From positions 868,001 through 932,000 of the forward strand of contig NZ_CP021913.1 of assembly GCF_002814095.1 (NCBI RefSeq): a stretch of DNA of 64,000 bases, written 5' to 3'. Positions within the stretch are counted from its first letter, which is position 1. Every line of letters begins with the position of its first letter. Source of the stretch: Sagittula sp. P11 (lineage in GTDB: Bacteria > Pseudomonadota > Alphaproteobacteria > Rhodobacterales > Rhodobacteraceae). The notes beneath the pieces are model-generated. The model did no database searches, was not told the origin of the DNA, and worked only from the letters and a program-made list of their open reading frames with translations. The position numbers and the translations under genes are program-made. Positions 25,484 through 34,477 of this stretch are shown here, in pieces.

Positions 25484-25684
25484 CTAGTCACGACCCAAGG
25501 CAAACCGCATCGCCGATTTCGGACAGTCGTCGAAACGCGCCGGTCCCGGGTGCGGAACCCGTCGCGACTCCTGTTTCAGGCGAACGAAACGGTCGTCGCG
25601 CGCCGTGCCCTCACGGGCGTCGGTCTGCTTGTCTTGCGTGTTGTCTTGATGGCCCCCGGAGAGGCCGTCGCGGATCATGTCCAT
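25484..25684 (-). CDS. Small hydrophilic protein (66 aa)
   Basis: 66 residues, strongly charged (Arg, Asp, Lys) with a Gln/Asp-rich N-terminal part and no hydrophobic segment. It has no known domain. GGGAGAG precedes the ATG at 25684 by 5 bases, and a strong terminator follows. These two signals are the main reason to call it; the composition alone would not. Confidence 0.5.
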   Translation of the reverse strand: MDMIRDGLSGGHQDNTQDKQTDAREGTARDDRFVRLKQESRRVPHPGPARFDDCPKSAMRFALGRD

Positions 25685-25911
25685 CGATTCTCTCCCTTCC
25701 AGATATCGCATTCACTATAACATCTTTAGCGGGTCGGGTCATGACTCAAGTCAACCTGGCTTGGCTTTTCGACCATATCAGGCCCAAATTTTCGGTGCAT
25801 CGGGCACGTCCCCGTTCAAGCGAACTTACCTGAAACCCGGCGCCGCTTTCCCGGTCTTTGAACCTGTGCAGCGTCGGACGGCCCCTGCCAAACCGCGACA
25901 CGGCACGAATA

Positions 25912-25944
25912 AGCCCGGACCAGCACTTCAGGCTGCTCCGGGCT
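25912..25944 (-). terminator. Terminator of the sdh operon
   Basis: AGCCCGGA (25912-25919) pairs with TCCGGGCT (25937-25944), with inner AGCA/TGCT pairing; the minus strand continues TATT. It begins about 25 bp after the sdhB stop. Confidence 0.8.
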
Positions 25945-25968
25945 GTTGTGCCTGCAGAAAGTCGGTCG

Positions 25969-26748
25969 TCAGACCGCGCGTTCCAGCATCATCTTCTTGA
26001 TCTCGGCGATGGCCTTCGCCGGGTTCAGACCTTTCGGGCAGGTCTTGGTGCAGTTCATGATGGTGTGGCAGCGGTACAGCTTGAAGGGGTCCTCAAGCTG
26101 GTCCAGACGCTCGCCCGTGGCCTCATCGCGGGAGTCGATAATCCAGCGATAGGCATGCAGCAGCGCTGCGGGGCCGAGGTACTTGTCGCCGTTCCACCAG
26201 TAGGACGGGCATGCCGTGGAGCAAGACGCGCACATCACGCACTCATAGAGGCCGTCGAGTTTCTTGCGGTCCTCGATGGACTGCCTCCACTCCTTCGCCG
26301 GGCGGTTGGTCTTCGTCTCCAGCCACGGCATGATCGATGCGTGCTGCGCGTAGAAGTGCGTCAGGTCGGGGATCAGGTCCTTTACCACCGGCATGTGCGG
26401 CAGCGGGTAGATCTTCACCTCGCCGTCGATCTCGTCGAGACCGTAGATGCAGGCCAGCGTGTTGATTCCGTCGATGTTCATCGCGCAGGACCCGCAGATG
26501 CCTTCGCGACAGGAGCGGCGGAAGGTCAGCGTCGGATCGACCTCGTTCTTGATCTTGATGAGTGCGTCCAGAACCATCGGGCCGCATTCGTCCATGTTCA
26601 GGAAGTAGGTGTCGACGCGCGGGTTCTCCCCGTCGTCGGGGTTCCAGCGGTAGATCTTGAACGCCCGGACGTTGGTCGCCCCTTCCGGCTTCGGCCAGGT
26701 CTTGCCGGTGCGGATCTTGGAGTTCTTGGGGAGCGTGAATTGAACCAT
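25969..26748 (-). CDS. sdhB: Succinate dehydrogenase iron-sulfur subunit
   Basis: Carries electrons from the SdhA flavin to ubiquinone through three Fe-S clusters. The 259-residue protein has the [2Fe-2S] segment [16 protein letters not shown], and the [4Fe-4S] and [3Fe-4S] motifs [12 protein letters not shown] and [20 protein letters not shown] lies directly before the ATG. It is last in the operon, separated from sdhA by two small genes. Confidence 0.97.
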   Translation of the reverse strand: MVQFTLPKNSKIRTGKTWPKPEGATNVRAFKIYRWNPDDGENPRVDTYFLNMDECGPMVLDALIKIKNEVDPTLTFRRSCREGICGSCAMNIDGINTLACIYGLDEIDGEVKIYPLPHMPVVKDLIPDLTHFYAQHASIMPWLETKTNRPAKEWRQSIEDRKKLDGLYECVMCASCSTACPSYWWNGDKYLGPAALLHAYRWIIDSRDEATGERLDQLEDPFKLYRCHTIMNCTKTCPKGLNPAKAIAEIKKMMLERAV

Positions 26749-26758
26749 CTCTCTCTCC

Positions 26759-27076
26759 TTATCGAAGCAGGGCTGGCAGGCCTTTGGTCGCCAGGCAGGT
26801 TACGGTCTCGGGTTTCGAGACGATCTGGGTGACGATCTGGACCGAGCTTTCGGTCGGGCCGCCGACGGTATCGGCCGCCAGCGCGTAGATCTGCGCTGCC
26901 TCGGCATTGTCGATCACGCAATCGATGGCGGGCTGCACGGGCACCCCGGGGAAGCGGTTGACGACCACACGGGAGACGGTCGAACGCGCGGCTTCACGTG
27001 CCACGGCGTCCTGCGCCTGCGGCGTGCACGCACCAAGCGCCACGGCCAGAGACAGCCCTGCGGCGGCCTTGAACAT
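26759..27076 (-). CDS. Small lipoprotein between sdhA and sdhB
   Basis: 105 residues with an N-terminal signal ending in a lipobox-like segment (VALGAC), predicting lipid attachment at Cys near residue 16. The mature part has two further Cys (D-C-V and T-C-L) that could form a disulfide. ATG 27076 overlaps the previous stop (TGATG), and the stop is 10 bp before sdhB. I know no function; the context suggests periplasmic support of the SDH complex or only shared expression. Confidence 0.75.
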   Translation of the reverse strand: MFKAAAGLSLAVALGACTPQAQDAVAREAARSTVSRVVVNRFPGVPVQPAIDCVIDNAEAAQIYALAADTVGGPTESSVQIVTQIVSKPETVTCLATKGLPALLR

Positions 27077-27381
27077 CAGTTGAGACAATAGAGCGTTCCC
27101 CGGTACATTTTCGGTGCGCCCGGCGGGCAGGTTGCGGTGATCCGCGCCCGGTTGCGGTGCGGCGACGGGATGTAGCCCGCATATCCGCCGCTGTACCGCG
27201 CAAGGCACGAATCGTAGGCGGCCTGGTATTCAGCGGCATATCCGCTCTTGGCCCCGGAGAACCCCACGCCGTTTGCGTATGCCTGGCAATCCTGAACTGC
27301 GGTGCCCTGACCGTATCCGTTGGCCAGAGCGGGCGCCGCGAGGGCCGTGAAAGCCGCGGTGTAGATTGCCAGGTGTCGCAT
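27076..27381 (-). CDS. Small exported protein between sdhA and sdhB
   Basis: 101 residues with a Sec signal peptide ([20 protein letters not shown]) and a Gly/Tyr-rich mature part containing four Cys, including D-C-Q, S-C-L, T-C-P and a C-terminal Y-C-L-N. It is basic and has no named domain. Its ATG overlaps the sdhA stop in TGATG, and its stop overlaps the next start the same way, so expression is locked to sdhA. Confidence 0.75.
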   Translation of the reverse strand: MRHLAIYTAAFTALAAPALANGYGQGTAVQDCQAYANGVGFSGAKSGYAAEYQAAYDSCLARYSGGYAGYIPSPHRNRARITATCPPGAPKMYRGTLYCLN

Positions 27382-29183
27382 CAGAATGTCCTCGCCTTTG
27401 GTGCGATTTTCTTGAGGCTGATGCCACCTTCGTCCTCGGCGGTCAGCGGATCAACAATCACAGGACGGTAGGACAGATCGACGGCGTTTCCAGAAACGCG
27501 CGCCACGGTGTGCACGCGCCAGTTTTCGTCGTCACGCTCGGCGAAGTCCTCATGCGCATGGGCGCCGCGCGATTCCTTGCGGGCCTCCGCACCGACGATG
27601 GTCGCCAATGCGTTGGGCATGAGGTTGGTCAGCTCCAGCGTCTCCATCAGGTCGGAGTTCCAGATCAGCGACGTGTCGGTCACCCGCAGGTCGTCGATCT
27701 TGCCGGCGATGGCGGTCATCTTCTCGACGCCTTCCTCGAGCGTCTTGGAGGTGCGGAACACCGCGGCGTCGGCTTGCATGGTCTTCTGCATTTCCAGACG
27801 CAGCTCGGCGGTCGACGTGCCGCCCTGCGCGTAACGCAGGCCATCGAAGCGGTCGAACGCCTTGTCGATCTGTGCCTTCGGCGCCGTGGGGATTGCCGAG
27901 TCGCGATCAACCACCTTGCCGGCACGGATCGCCGCCGCACGTCCGAAGACCACGAGGTCGATCAGCGAGTTGGAGCCGAGACGGTTGGCGCCGTGCACCG
28001 AGGCGCAGCCCGCCTCGCCCACGGCCATCAGGCCCGGAACCACGGCGGTCGGGTTCTCTTCGGTCGGGTTCAGCACTTCGCCCCAGTAGTTGGTCGGAAT
28101 GCCGCCCATGTTGTAGTGCACCGTCGGCAGAACCGGGATCGGCTCTTTCGTGACGTCGACACCGGCAAAGATCTTCGCGGACTCGGAGATGCCCGGCAGA
28201 CGTTCGGCCAGCGCCTCTGCGGGCAGGTGGCTGAGGTTGAGGTGGATGTGGTCGCCGTCCTTGCCGACGCCCCGGCCCTCGCGGATCTCCATGGTCATGG
28301 AGCGGGACACGTAATCGCGCGGCGCGAGGTCCTTGTAGGTCGGTGCATAGCGCTCCATGAAGCGCTCGCCCTCGGAGTTGGTCAGGTAACCGCCCTCGCC
28401 GCGCGCACCCTCGGTGATCAGGCAGCCGGAGCCGTAGATGCCGGTGGGGTGGAACTGCACGAACTCCATGTCCTGCAGCGGCAGGCCCGCACGGGCCACC
28501 ATGCCGCCGCCGTCACCGGTGCAGGTGTGGGCGGAGGTGGCGGAGAAGTAGGCCCGGCCATAGCCGCCGGTGGCGAGCACGACCATCTTCGCGTTGAAGA
28601 CGTGGAAGGTGCCGTCGTCCAGTTTCCAGGTCAGGACACCGGTGCAGACGCCGTCCTCCATCAGGAGGTCGATGGCGAAGTACTCGACGTAGAATTCCGC
28701 GTTGTTCTTGACCGACTGGCCATAGAGCGTGTGCAGAATCGCGTGGCCGGTCCGGTCGGCGGCGGCGCAGGTGCGCTGCACCGGCGGGCCTTCACCGAAC
28801 TCGGTGGTGTGGCCGCCGAAGGGACGCTGGTAGATCTTGCCCTCTTCGGTGCGCGAGAACGGGACGCCGTAGTGCTCAAGCTCGTAGACCGCCTTCGGCG
28901 CCTCGCGGGCGAGGTATTCCATGGCGTCGGTGTCCCCCAGCCAGTCGGAACCCTTCACCGTGTCGTACATGTGCCACTGCCAGTTGTCGGGGCCCATGTT
29001 GGACAGCGACGCGGCAATGCCGCCTTGTGCGGCGACGGTGTGAGAGCGGGTCGGGAAGACCTTGGTCACGCAGGCGGTTTTGAGCCCCTGCTCTGCCATG
29101 CCCAGCGTGGCGCGCAGCCCGGCGCCGCCGGCCCCCACGACAACGACGTCATAATCGTGCGTCTCGTATTCGTATGCAGCCAT
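27381..29183 (-). CDS. sdhA: Succinate dehydrogenase flavoprotein subunit
   Basis: Oxidises succinate to fumarate on the cytoplasmic face. The 600-residue protein has the N-terminal dinucleotide motif [11 protein letters not shown], the covalent-FAD His in SHTVAAQGG, and active-site residues in the [15 protein letters not shown] and [11 protein letters not shown] regions. The C-terminus contains the expected D-E-N-W-R-V-H-T segment. It has normal family length. It lies 67 bp after sdhD and overlaps the following small gene. Confidence 0.98.
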   Translation of the reverse strand: MAAYEYETHDYDVVVVGAGGAGLRATLGMAEQGLKTACVTKVFPTRSHTVAAQGGIAASLSNMGPDNWQWHMYDTVKGSDWLGDTDAMEYLAREAPKAVYELEHYGVPFSRTEEGKIYQRPFGGHTTEFGEGPPVQRTCAAADRTGHAILHTLYGQSVKNNAEFYVEYFAIDLLMEDGVCTGVLTWKLDDGTFHVFNAKMVVLATGGYGRAYFSATSAHTCTGDGGGMVARAGLPLQDMEFVQFHPTGIYGSGCLITEGARGEGGYLTNSEGERFMERYAPTYKDLAPRDYVSRSMTMEIREGRGVGKDGDHIHLNLSHLPAEALAERLPGISESAKIFAGVDVTKEPIPVLPTVHYNMGGIPTNYWGEVLNPTEENPTAVVPGLMAVGEAGCASVHGANRLGSNSLIDLVVFGRAAAIRAGKVVDRDSAIPTAPKAQIDKAFDRFDGLRYAQGGTSTAELRLEMQKTMQADAAVFRTSKTLEEGVEKMTAIAGKIDDLRVTDTSLIWNSDLMETLELTNLMPNALATIVGAEARKESRGAHAHEDFAERDDENWRVHTVARVSGNAVDLSYRPVIVDPLTAEDEGGISLKKIAPKARTF

Positions 29184-29250
29184 GTGTCAGCCTCGTGTCT
29201 TTGGCGCGCGTCCAGACCCGCCAGGGGCCGTCGCACCGCCCGAAATGTCG

Positions 29251-29622
29251 TTAGAGCGCCAGTTTGACCAGCGCGAACAGCCCCGCCGCGATCAGCACGT
29301 AGGAGAATGCCGTCACCGCAACCGCCAGCAGCTTGCCGGTGGTGCCGTGCACATAGTCCTCGATCGCTTCCTGCACTTCGCCGTTGAAGTGGATCACGCC
29401 GACCACCAGCATGAGGGCGGTGATGATCGCGGGGAACGGACGGGAGAAGAACGCCAGAACGTCCTCGAAGCTGCCGCCGAAACCGACGCCGAAGCTGAAG
29501 ACGAAGAGCGGCACCAGCACGACCAGCGCCATGGAAGTCACCAGCATGCGCTTGTGGAACTGCGTCCCGGTGCGGCCAGAACCGAGACCCTGAGCGCGTT
29601 TGCGATCCGTGAGATATTGCAT
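29251..29622 (-). CDS. sdhD: Succinate dehydrogenase membrane anchor subunit
   Basis: Integral membrane subunit that, with SdhC, anchors the complex, binds heme b and forms the quinone site. It has 123 residues and three transmembrane helices. The conserved H in GVIHF (heme ligand position) and the E-D-Y-V-H-G segment fit SdhD. It is 12 bp after sdhC. Confidence 0.93.
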   Translation of the reverse strand: MQYLTDRKRAQGLGSGRTGTQFHKRMLVTSMALVVLVPLFVFSFGVGFGGSFEDVLAFFSRPFPAIITALMLVVGVIHFNGEVQEAIEDYVHGTTGKLLAVAVTAFSYVLIAAGLFALVKLAL

Positions 29623-29634
29623 GACCGTTCCTCC

Positions 29635-30024
29635 TCAGACCACGATTGCGGTAAAGATCGCCATGACGCTGGCACCGATGAACATGATCCAGCCCATCAT
29701 TTCGGAGGGCTCCAGCTCGACCATGTAGCCCAGGTCCCAGATCACGTGACGGAGGCGGCCGAGCATGTGATACCAGATGGCCCAGCTTGCCAGCAGCATG
29801 AGGATGTCACCGATGAAGCTGGTCAGGATGCCGTTCACCACGGCGTAGGCATCCGGAGAGGTGGCGGCGCAGAGCAGCCAGAGAACCAGCAGAGCTGCAG
29901 TACCGAGCGAGGCGATGCCGGTGATGCGCACCATGATCGACGAGATGGATGTCATCTGCGGGCGGTAGTACTGCCCGATCATGAAGGGCGATAGCGGGCG
30001 GTTGCCCCGGTTCACGTCGGCCAT
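29635..30024 (-). CDS. sdhC: Succinate dehydrogenase cytochrome b556 subunit
   Basis: 129 residues and three transmembrane helices. The N-terminal RPLSPFMIGQYYRPQMTSI and R-I-T-G match the family opening, and HMLGRLRHVIWDLG contains the conserved H and R-H of the heme/quinone region. The ATG at 30024 was chosen because AAGGA lies 8 bases upstream; an ATG two codons earlier is too close to it. It is the first gene of sdhC-D-A-x-y-B. Confidence 0.93.
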   Translation of the reverse strand: MADVNRGNRPLSPFMIGQYYRPQMTSISSIMVRITGIASLGTAALLVLWLLCAATSPDAYAVVNGILTSFIGDILMLLASWAIWYHMLGRLRHVIWDLGYMVELEPSEMMGWIMFIGASVMAIFTAIVV

Positions 30025-30144
30025 GGTCATGTCCTTGCGTTGAATTCCGTTGCCCCCCGTTTTAGTGGGTTTTGCTGCGCTGTCACGTGGGCTGCACTCT
30101 GCAAACCGCGGTTTTTTGGCACAAATAGGCGGATTTTTCAGTTT

Positions 30145-30175
30145 TGTGATCACGGCCCGCAAGGGTGTGATCACA
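30145..30175 (-). promoter_or_regulatory. Paired TGTGATCAC(A) operator upstream of sdhC
   Basis: Two palindromes, TGTGATCACG (30145-30154) and TGTGATCACA (30166-30175), with centres 21 bp apart, lie about 120-150 bp upstream of sdhC. The same two-site arrangement with the same spacing is found before sucC. They are separate 10-bp palindromes, not a CRP half-site pair. The rest of the 359-bp gap (30025-30383) contains no supported gene. Confidence 0.7.
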
Positions 30176-30383
30176 GTTTGGGCGGTAACGGCGCCGCGGT
30201 GCGGCGCCGGCGATACACATGTCGCGATCATGAGAGATTCGGTCGGGAAAGGGCGCCGGGGCGTTCTGCCGCTTCCCCGATCTTCGATGAGGCACGGTGA
30301 CTTACCAGCGCTTTTTCAGGTGATCCGGCCGGCGTGGCCCTGCGCCCTCGCGGCGAACAGAGCCGGCCCACGATACGACGGCC

Positions 30384-31412
30384 TCAGACCGGCATCAACG
30401 CCCAGTAATCCAGATCGAGCAGAACGTCGGGAAGGTATTTCCCGTCGGGCCCCTTGAGCTCGAACGGATTGCCGCCCTTGGTCGCCACCAGCCTCAGACG
30501 GATCGCTCCGACGCCCGGGGCCGAGGTTTCGGCCTTGTCCAGCACTTCGGACCACGCCTTGACCGTGTTCCCGGCAAGGCAGGGATTGGCATGTGCGCCG
30601 CCGTTCAGTCCGACGATCATCTGCGCATTGGCGAGCCCGTTGAACGATAGCGCCCGCGCCATGGAGATCACGTGGCCACCGTAGATCAGGCGCTGGTCCG
30701 GGCGGGCCGTCACGTCGAAGTGCACCTTGGACGTGTTCTGCCACAGCCGTGTCGCCATCATGTGCTCGGCTTCCTCGATCGTCACGCCGTCGACGTGGTC
30801 GATCTTCTCACCGATCTCGTAATCGCCAAGCCGGTGCGGTTCGCCCGCCAGGGTGTAATCGTATTTCGTGAAATCAAGGCCTTCCAGGATCACAAGGTCC
30901 GCGGGATCCAGCACGGATTTCAGATCCGGAAGAACCGCCTCAGGTGCGGGCGCATCGAGGTCGCGCTTCCGCAGCATGACCCAGCGCTTGTACTCCATCA
31001 CGCATTCGTCGCGCTGGTTGAAGCCTTTGGAATGCACATACACCACCCCGGTCCGGCCATTGGAGTTCTGCTTCAGACCGATCACTTCCGACGAGGCGCG
31101 GAGCGTGTCGCCCGGCCAGACCGGCTTCAGCCACCGCCCTTCCGCATAGCCGAGGTTCGCGACGGCATTCAGCGAGACATCCGGCACCGTCTTGCCGAAG
31201 ACGATGTGGAACGCCGCAAGATCATCGAGCGGACCACCGGCCAGACCACAGGCTTTCGCAAACTCGTCGGAGGAATAGAGCGCGTGCCGCATGGGGTAGA
31301 GCGCATGATAAAGCGCCCGCTCACCGCCCGATACGGTCCGCGGCACGGCGTGGTCGATGACTTGCCCGACCTCGTAATCCTCGAAAAAGCGCCCGGGGTT
31401 GGTCTTCTGCAT
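30384..31412 (-). CDS. mch: Mesaconyl-CoA hydratase (2-methylfumaryl-CoA hydratase)
   Basis: Hydrates mesaconyl-C1-CoA to beta-methylmalyl-CoA in the ethylmalonyl-CoA pathway. The 342-residue protein consists of two MaoC-like hotdog halves. The first opens with FFEDYEVGQVIDH and the second with DYEIGEKIDHVDGVTIEEAEHM, and the HVISMARALSFNG helix follows. The tandem hotdog length and these openings are typical for Mch of Rhodobacter. Its start overlaps the stop of the DUF1737 gene (TGATG). It is last in an operon begun by mcl2. Confidence 0.93.
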   Translation of the reverse strand: MQKTNPGRFFEDYEVGQVIDHAVPRTVSGGERALYHALYPMRHALYSSDEFAKACGLAGGPLDDLAAFHIVFGKTVPDVSLNAVANLGYAEGRWLKPVWPGDTLRASSEVIGLKQNSNGRTGVVYVHSKGFNQRDECVMEYKRWVMLRKRDLDAPAPEAVLPDLKSVLDPADLVILEGLDFTKYDYTLAGEPHRLGDYEIGEKIDHVDGVTIEEAEHMMATRLWQNTSKVHFDVTARPDQRLIYGGHVISMARALSFNGLANAQMIVGLNGGAHANPCLAGNTVKAWSEVLDKAETSAPGVGAIRLRLVATKGGNPFELKGPDGKYLPDVLLDLDYWALMPV

Positions 31413-31615
31413 CAGTACTCCCCCAGCTTGATGTCGGGGGTGTAGGTGCCATGCACCTCCTTCACGACCGCCTGGCCACAGCGCATGACGCCATTGGCCG
31501 CGTCGAAGGCATAGGTCGGAGTGCCGTACAGTTCCCAGCCGGCATTCAGCGCGGCCGTGACCTTGTGACAGAAGGCCGAGGTGTCGTCCTCGGACAAGAA
31601 GCGATAGAGTTTCAT
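31412..31615 (-). CDS. DUF1737 small protein
   Basis: 67 residues starting MKLYRFLSEDDTSAFCHKV and containing G-W-E-L-Y-G, a signature of the DUF1737 family; function unknown. It lies between nnrU-like and mch genes with overlaps or gaps of at most 4 bp, so it belongs to the malyl/mesaconyl-CoA operon. One Cys pair is present and there is no membrane segment. Confidence 0.82.
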   Translation of the reverse strand: MKLYRFLSEDDTSAFCHKVTAALNAGWELYGTPTYAFDAANGVMRCGQAVVKEVHGTYTPDIKLGEY

Positions 31616-31619
31616 GAGT

Positions 31620-32165
31620 TTACCCGAATGCAGGTGGGCCGATCAGCCCGTGGACATAACCGATCACCACGAGCAGCACGAGAGAGATCGCCAGGAACAT
31701 GGCGTCCTTCGCGATGCTGCCTTTGGCCGGGGCGACCCAGCCGGGCTCGGCACGGTTGATGACGATCATCTCGACGATGGCCCAGAGGCCCAGACCGCCG
31801 AACAGCACGAAGGACGGCACGTCGCCGTTCACCAGAAGGTGCGCCAGCGTCCAGAGCAGGAACCCCGTGAGCATCGGATGGCGCATCTTGTAGAGCAGCG
31901 CGCCTTTCTTCGGCCCCGGCGAAGTCAGGTAGAGCGCGAAAAGCATGATGAGGTTGTTGATCCCGACCGTCGCCGGGTGACGCCCCCAGAAGAACGCGCC
32001 ATCTGCCATACGGTAGCCGAAGATCATCAGCAGGATGGACACGACCAGCGCCAGCGCGACGACGCCCTTGCCCTTGTCGCCCATGGGTTCGCGCACACCC
32101 GGTGCGATGCGTTTGAAGAGGTGCGCAGCCCACCACAGCGCGACACCTAGAATCAGTATAAGCAT
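31620..32165 (-). CDS. NnrU-family integral membrane protein
   Basis: 181 residues with about five transmembrane helices and the family segments AAHLFKRI, GRHPATVGINN and MRHPMLTGFLLWTLAHLL. NnrU was named for a link to nitric oxide metabolism, and the family also resembles isoprenylcysteine methyltransferases. There is no denitrification gene nearby, so that role is not supported here. It sits 38 bp after mcl2 and 4 bp before the DUF1737 gene. Confidence 0.88.
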   Translation of the reverse strand: MLILILGVALWWAAHLFKRIAPGVREPMGDKGKGVVALALVVSILLMIFGYRMADGAFFWGRHPATVGINNLIMLFALYLTSPGPKKGALLYKMRHPMLTGFLLWTLAHLLVNGDVPSFVLFGGLGLWAIVEMIVINRAEPGWVAPAKGSIAKDAMFLAISLVLLVVIGYVHGLIGPPAFG

Positions 32166-32203
32166 GGCTCAGTTCCTCATCCTGGTCGGTGCGCACCCTG
32201 CCC

Positions 32204-33052
32204 TTATCCTGCAAGCGCAGCAATGGCCTCCGCCTTTGCGAGGGTCTTCTTCGCGGTCTCGACGTGCAGGTTCTCGACGATCTTGCCGTCGACCACCGCG
32301 ACGCCCTGCCCCTGCGCCTTGGCCTCTTCGTAGGCTTCGATCTGGCGGCGGGCGAGGTCGATCTCCTTCTCGTCCGGCGCGAAGGCGGCATTGGTGATGT
32401 CGACCTGTGCGGGATGGATCAGCGTCTTGCCGTCCATGCCCATGTCACGGCCCTGCGCACATTCGGCCGCCAGTCCCTCGTCGTCCTTGAAGGCGTTGTA
32501 GACGCCGTCGACGATGACCTTTCCGAAGGCCTTCGCCGCCAGCACGCAAAGCCCCAGCCCGGTGATCATCGGCAGACGGTCGGCGCGGAAGCGCGCGTTG
32601 AGTTCCTTGGCAAGGTCGTTGGTGCCCATGACCATGCCCTGCAGCCGCGGATGAGCGCCAATGTCCCTGGCATTCAGCATGCCCATGGGCGTTTCCATCA
32701 TAGCCCAGAGGGGTTTGTCGGTAATCTCCGCGAGGCGGTCGAGTTGCGCGGTCGTCTCTACCTTGGGCAGGAGGATCGCGTCGCTGTCCATCGCGGCCGC
32801 CGCTTTAGCGTCGTCCAGACCCCACTCGGTGTCGAGCCCGTTGATGCGCACGATCCGGGTGCGCTGGCCGTAGGACGTTTTCAGCGCCTCGGCGAGCGTG
32901 GCGCGGGCGGCCGGCTTCTCTTCCGGCGCGACGGCGTCCTCGAGGTCGAAGATGATCGCGTCGACCGGCATCGAACGCGCCTTTTCGAGCGCGCGCTCCT
33001 TGGAGGCGGGAATGTAGAGGACGGACCGAAACGGTCGGGTCGCCATGTCCAT
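32204..33052 (-). CDS. mcl2: (3S)-malyl-CoA thioesterase (Mcl2 type)
   Basis: Hydrolyses (S)-malyl-CoA to malate and CoA at the end of the ethylmalonyl-CoA pathway. The 282-residue CitE-like TIM barrel has RSVLYIPASKERALEKA, the metal site FDLEDAVAP, WAMMETPMGMLNA and GMVMGTNDLAKEL. It is shorter than malyl-CoA lyase Mcl1, and its first residues resemble Rhodobacter Mcl2 as I remember it. A lyase activity cannot be ruled out from sequence alone. The ATG at 33052 has AGGAG 6 bases upstream. It heads the operon mcl2-nnrU-DUF1737-mch. Confidence 0.88.
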   Translation of the reverse strand: MDMATRPFRSVLYIPASKERALEKARSMPVDAIIFDLEDAVAPEEKPAARATLAEALKTSYGQRTRIVRINGLDTEWGLDDAKAAAAMDSDAILLPKVETTAQLDRLAEITDKPLWAMMETPMGMLNARDIGAHPRLQGMVMGTNDLAKELNARFRADRLPMITGLGLCVLAAKAFGKVIVDGVYNAFKDDEGLAAECAQGRDMGMDGKTLIHPAQVDITNAAFAPDEKEIDLARRQIEAYEEAKAQGQGVAVVDGKIVENLHVETAKKTLAKAEAIAALAG

Positions 33053-33063
33053 TTGAGTCTCCT

Positions 33064-33092
33064 TGCGCAACTTTATTGCGCAGGGATGCGCA
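33064..33092 (-). promoter_or_regulatory. Three TGCGCA repeats upstream of mcl2
   Basis: TGCGCA occurs at 33064-33069, 33077-33082 and 33087-33092, immediately before the mcl2 ribosome site, with TTGCGCAA at the gene-proximal copy. The ccr leader has a related GCGCAA/TTGCAA pair. A common short-chain acyl-CoA regulator is possible. The remaining 33093-33363 gap holds the divergent promoters and no supported gene. Confidence 0.45.
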
Positions 33093-33363
33093 TTTTTTGT
33101 CGGAAAGTTCAAGAGGAAATTCGCTGCGTCGCAGAATAGGCGGTTTCTTTGGGCGGTCCTACCAGCCATTTCGATTGCATTTGAGCCAGCGCACGCAGCG
33201 TTAACCGGATTTAAGCCGCTCGGGGCAGAGGATGTTCGCAGGTCGTTCCAATGCGACAGCGAATGATCGAGGGCGCTTCCGGACAGGGTTGGCGCCCGGG
33301 AACCGAGAGGACTCACGAAGCGTTCTCCGTGTGACGGAGCGCAAGAGCCGAAAGGTGAAGACG

Positions 33364-33678
33364 ATGATTACGATGAAACTGGGATTGCTCTCCGCCGGAT
33401 TCATTCTGGGCGCCGCGTCCCTCGTGGAGGCGCAACAGCTTCAGAACTGCGCCCCGCGCGAGAAGGTGGTGGCGCGCCTTGCTGACAAGTACGGGGAAAC
33501 CCGCCAGAGCATGGGGCTCGGCTCCAACAACGCCGTGATGGAGGTGTTCGCATCGGTCGAAAGCGGGTCGTGGACGATCACCGTCACCATGTCCAATGGC
33601 ATCACCTGCCTCGTGGCCTCAGGCCAGGCCTTCGAGGAACTGGCCGAGGTGCTCCCGCCCAAGGGAGACGATGCATGA
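33364..33678 (+). CDS. Small exported protein
   Basis: 104 residues with a Sec signal peptide (MKLGLLSAGFILGAASLVEA) and a mature part of about 80 residues with two Cys (N-C-A-P and I-T-C-L), likely disulfide-bonded. GSWTITVTMSNGITCLVASG suggests a short beta sheet. I recall similar short periplasmic proteins in roseobacters, function unknown. AAAGGTG precedes the ATG at 33364. It is divergent from mcl2 and convergent with the TauE/SafE gene. Confidence 0.75.
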   Translation: MITMKLGLLSAGFILGAASLVEAQQLQNCAPREKVVARLADKYGETRQSMGLGSNNAVMEVFASVESGSWTITVTMSNGITCLVASGQAFEELAEVLPPKGDDA

Positions 33679-33685
33679 ACTGAAC

Positions 33686-33713
33686 CGGGCACGATCCTGA
33701 ACAATCGTGCCCG
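33686..33713. terminator. Bidirectional terminator hairpin
   Basis: Perfect 10-bp stem CGGGCACGAT (33686-33695) and ATCGTGCCCG (33704-33713), 8-base loop, in the 46-bp gap between convergent genes. Confidence 0.8.
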
Positions 33714-33724
33714 TGTCGTGGACG

Positions 33725-34477
33725 TCAGGTGAGCGCGTCCCAGATCAGCTTTGCCCCCGTCAGCGTCAGCGCGACATAGGTGATCCCGAAGAACACGCGC
33801 TCTGGCAGCATATGATGGGCCCGTATGCCGAACCATGTACCGAGCACGGCAAAGGGGACGAGGATCAGGTCCAGCATCAGCGTCTCGTGCGTGAAGATGC
33901 CCATGAAGGCATAGAAGACCGACTTGAAGAGGTTCACGGCCCAGAAGACCAGCACGGTCGTGGCCTGGTATGACGTCTTCGACATCCCCTGCCCCAGCAT
34001 GTAGACCGCAGCCGCCGGGCCCCCGGCATGGCTGACAAAACTGGTGAACCCCAAAACGACGCCCGAAGCGACGCCGGTCTTTGGACCGAAACGCATGCCC
34101 AGCCGGATCAGGCCCACCGCCCGGGCCGCCTGCCAGCCGACGAACAACAGCGCCACCATGCCGATCAGGAACCGGATGGCGTCCGGGTCGGCCCAAGCCC
34201 AGAACAGCGCCCCAAGGATCGTGCCCGGGATCGAGCCCACCAGCAGGATCTTCGAAACCTCCCAGTCCCACTTCTTCCAGTAGGCCCAGAGGCTGGTGGC
34301 ATCCATCATCATCAGGAGCGGCAGCATAAGGCCCACTGCCACATGCGGCGGCAGCACCAGCGCCAGAATCGAGCTGCTCGCGAAAGCGACCCCGGAGCCG
34401 AAACCGCCCTTGGAAATGCCTGCGAAAATGACCGCGGGAAGGCAGAAAGCGATGACGGTCCAACTGACCAGTTCCAC
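33725..34477 (-). CDS. TauE/SafE-family sulfite/anion exporter-like permease
   Basis: 250-residue protein with about eight transmembrane helices. The two family repeats begin with GISKGGFGSGVAF and GFTSFVSHAGGPAAAVYML. Members export sulfite, sulfoacetate or other organic anions; substrate is unknown here, and the taurine locus is 20 kb away. GTG 34477 was chosen because AGGAG lies 6 bases upstream; no ATG is available. It is divergent from mdh. Confidence 0.87.
   Translation of the reverse strand: MELVSWTVIAFCLPAVIFAGISKGGFGSGVAFASSSILALVLPPHVAVGLMLPLLMMMDATSLWAYWKKWDWEVSKILLVGSIPGTILGALFWAWADPDAIRFLIGMVALLFVGWQAARAVGLIRLGMRFGPKTGVASGVVLGFTSFVSHAGGPAAAVYMLGQGMSKTSYQATTVLVFWAVNLFKSVFYAFMGIFTHETLMLDLILVPFAVLGTWFGIRAHHMLPERVFFGITYVALTLTGAKLIWDALT

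Noticed and set aside
27366-29267. 633-aa plus-strand frame opposite sdhA
   Set aside because: Shadow of sdhA; His/Arg-rich and without homologous features.
30145-30175. A CRP-type site (TGTGA-N6-TCACA)
   Set aside because: The halves are directly joined (TGTGATCACA) and duplicated at 21 bp, so the geometry is not that of CRP or FNR.
33198-33212. CtrA site in the mcl2 intergenic region
   Set aside because: TTAA copies there are separated by 5-6 bases, not the 7 required.
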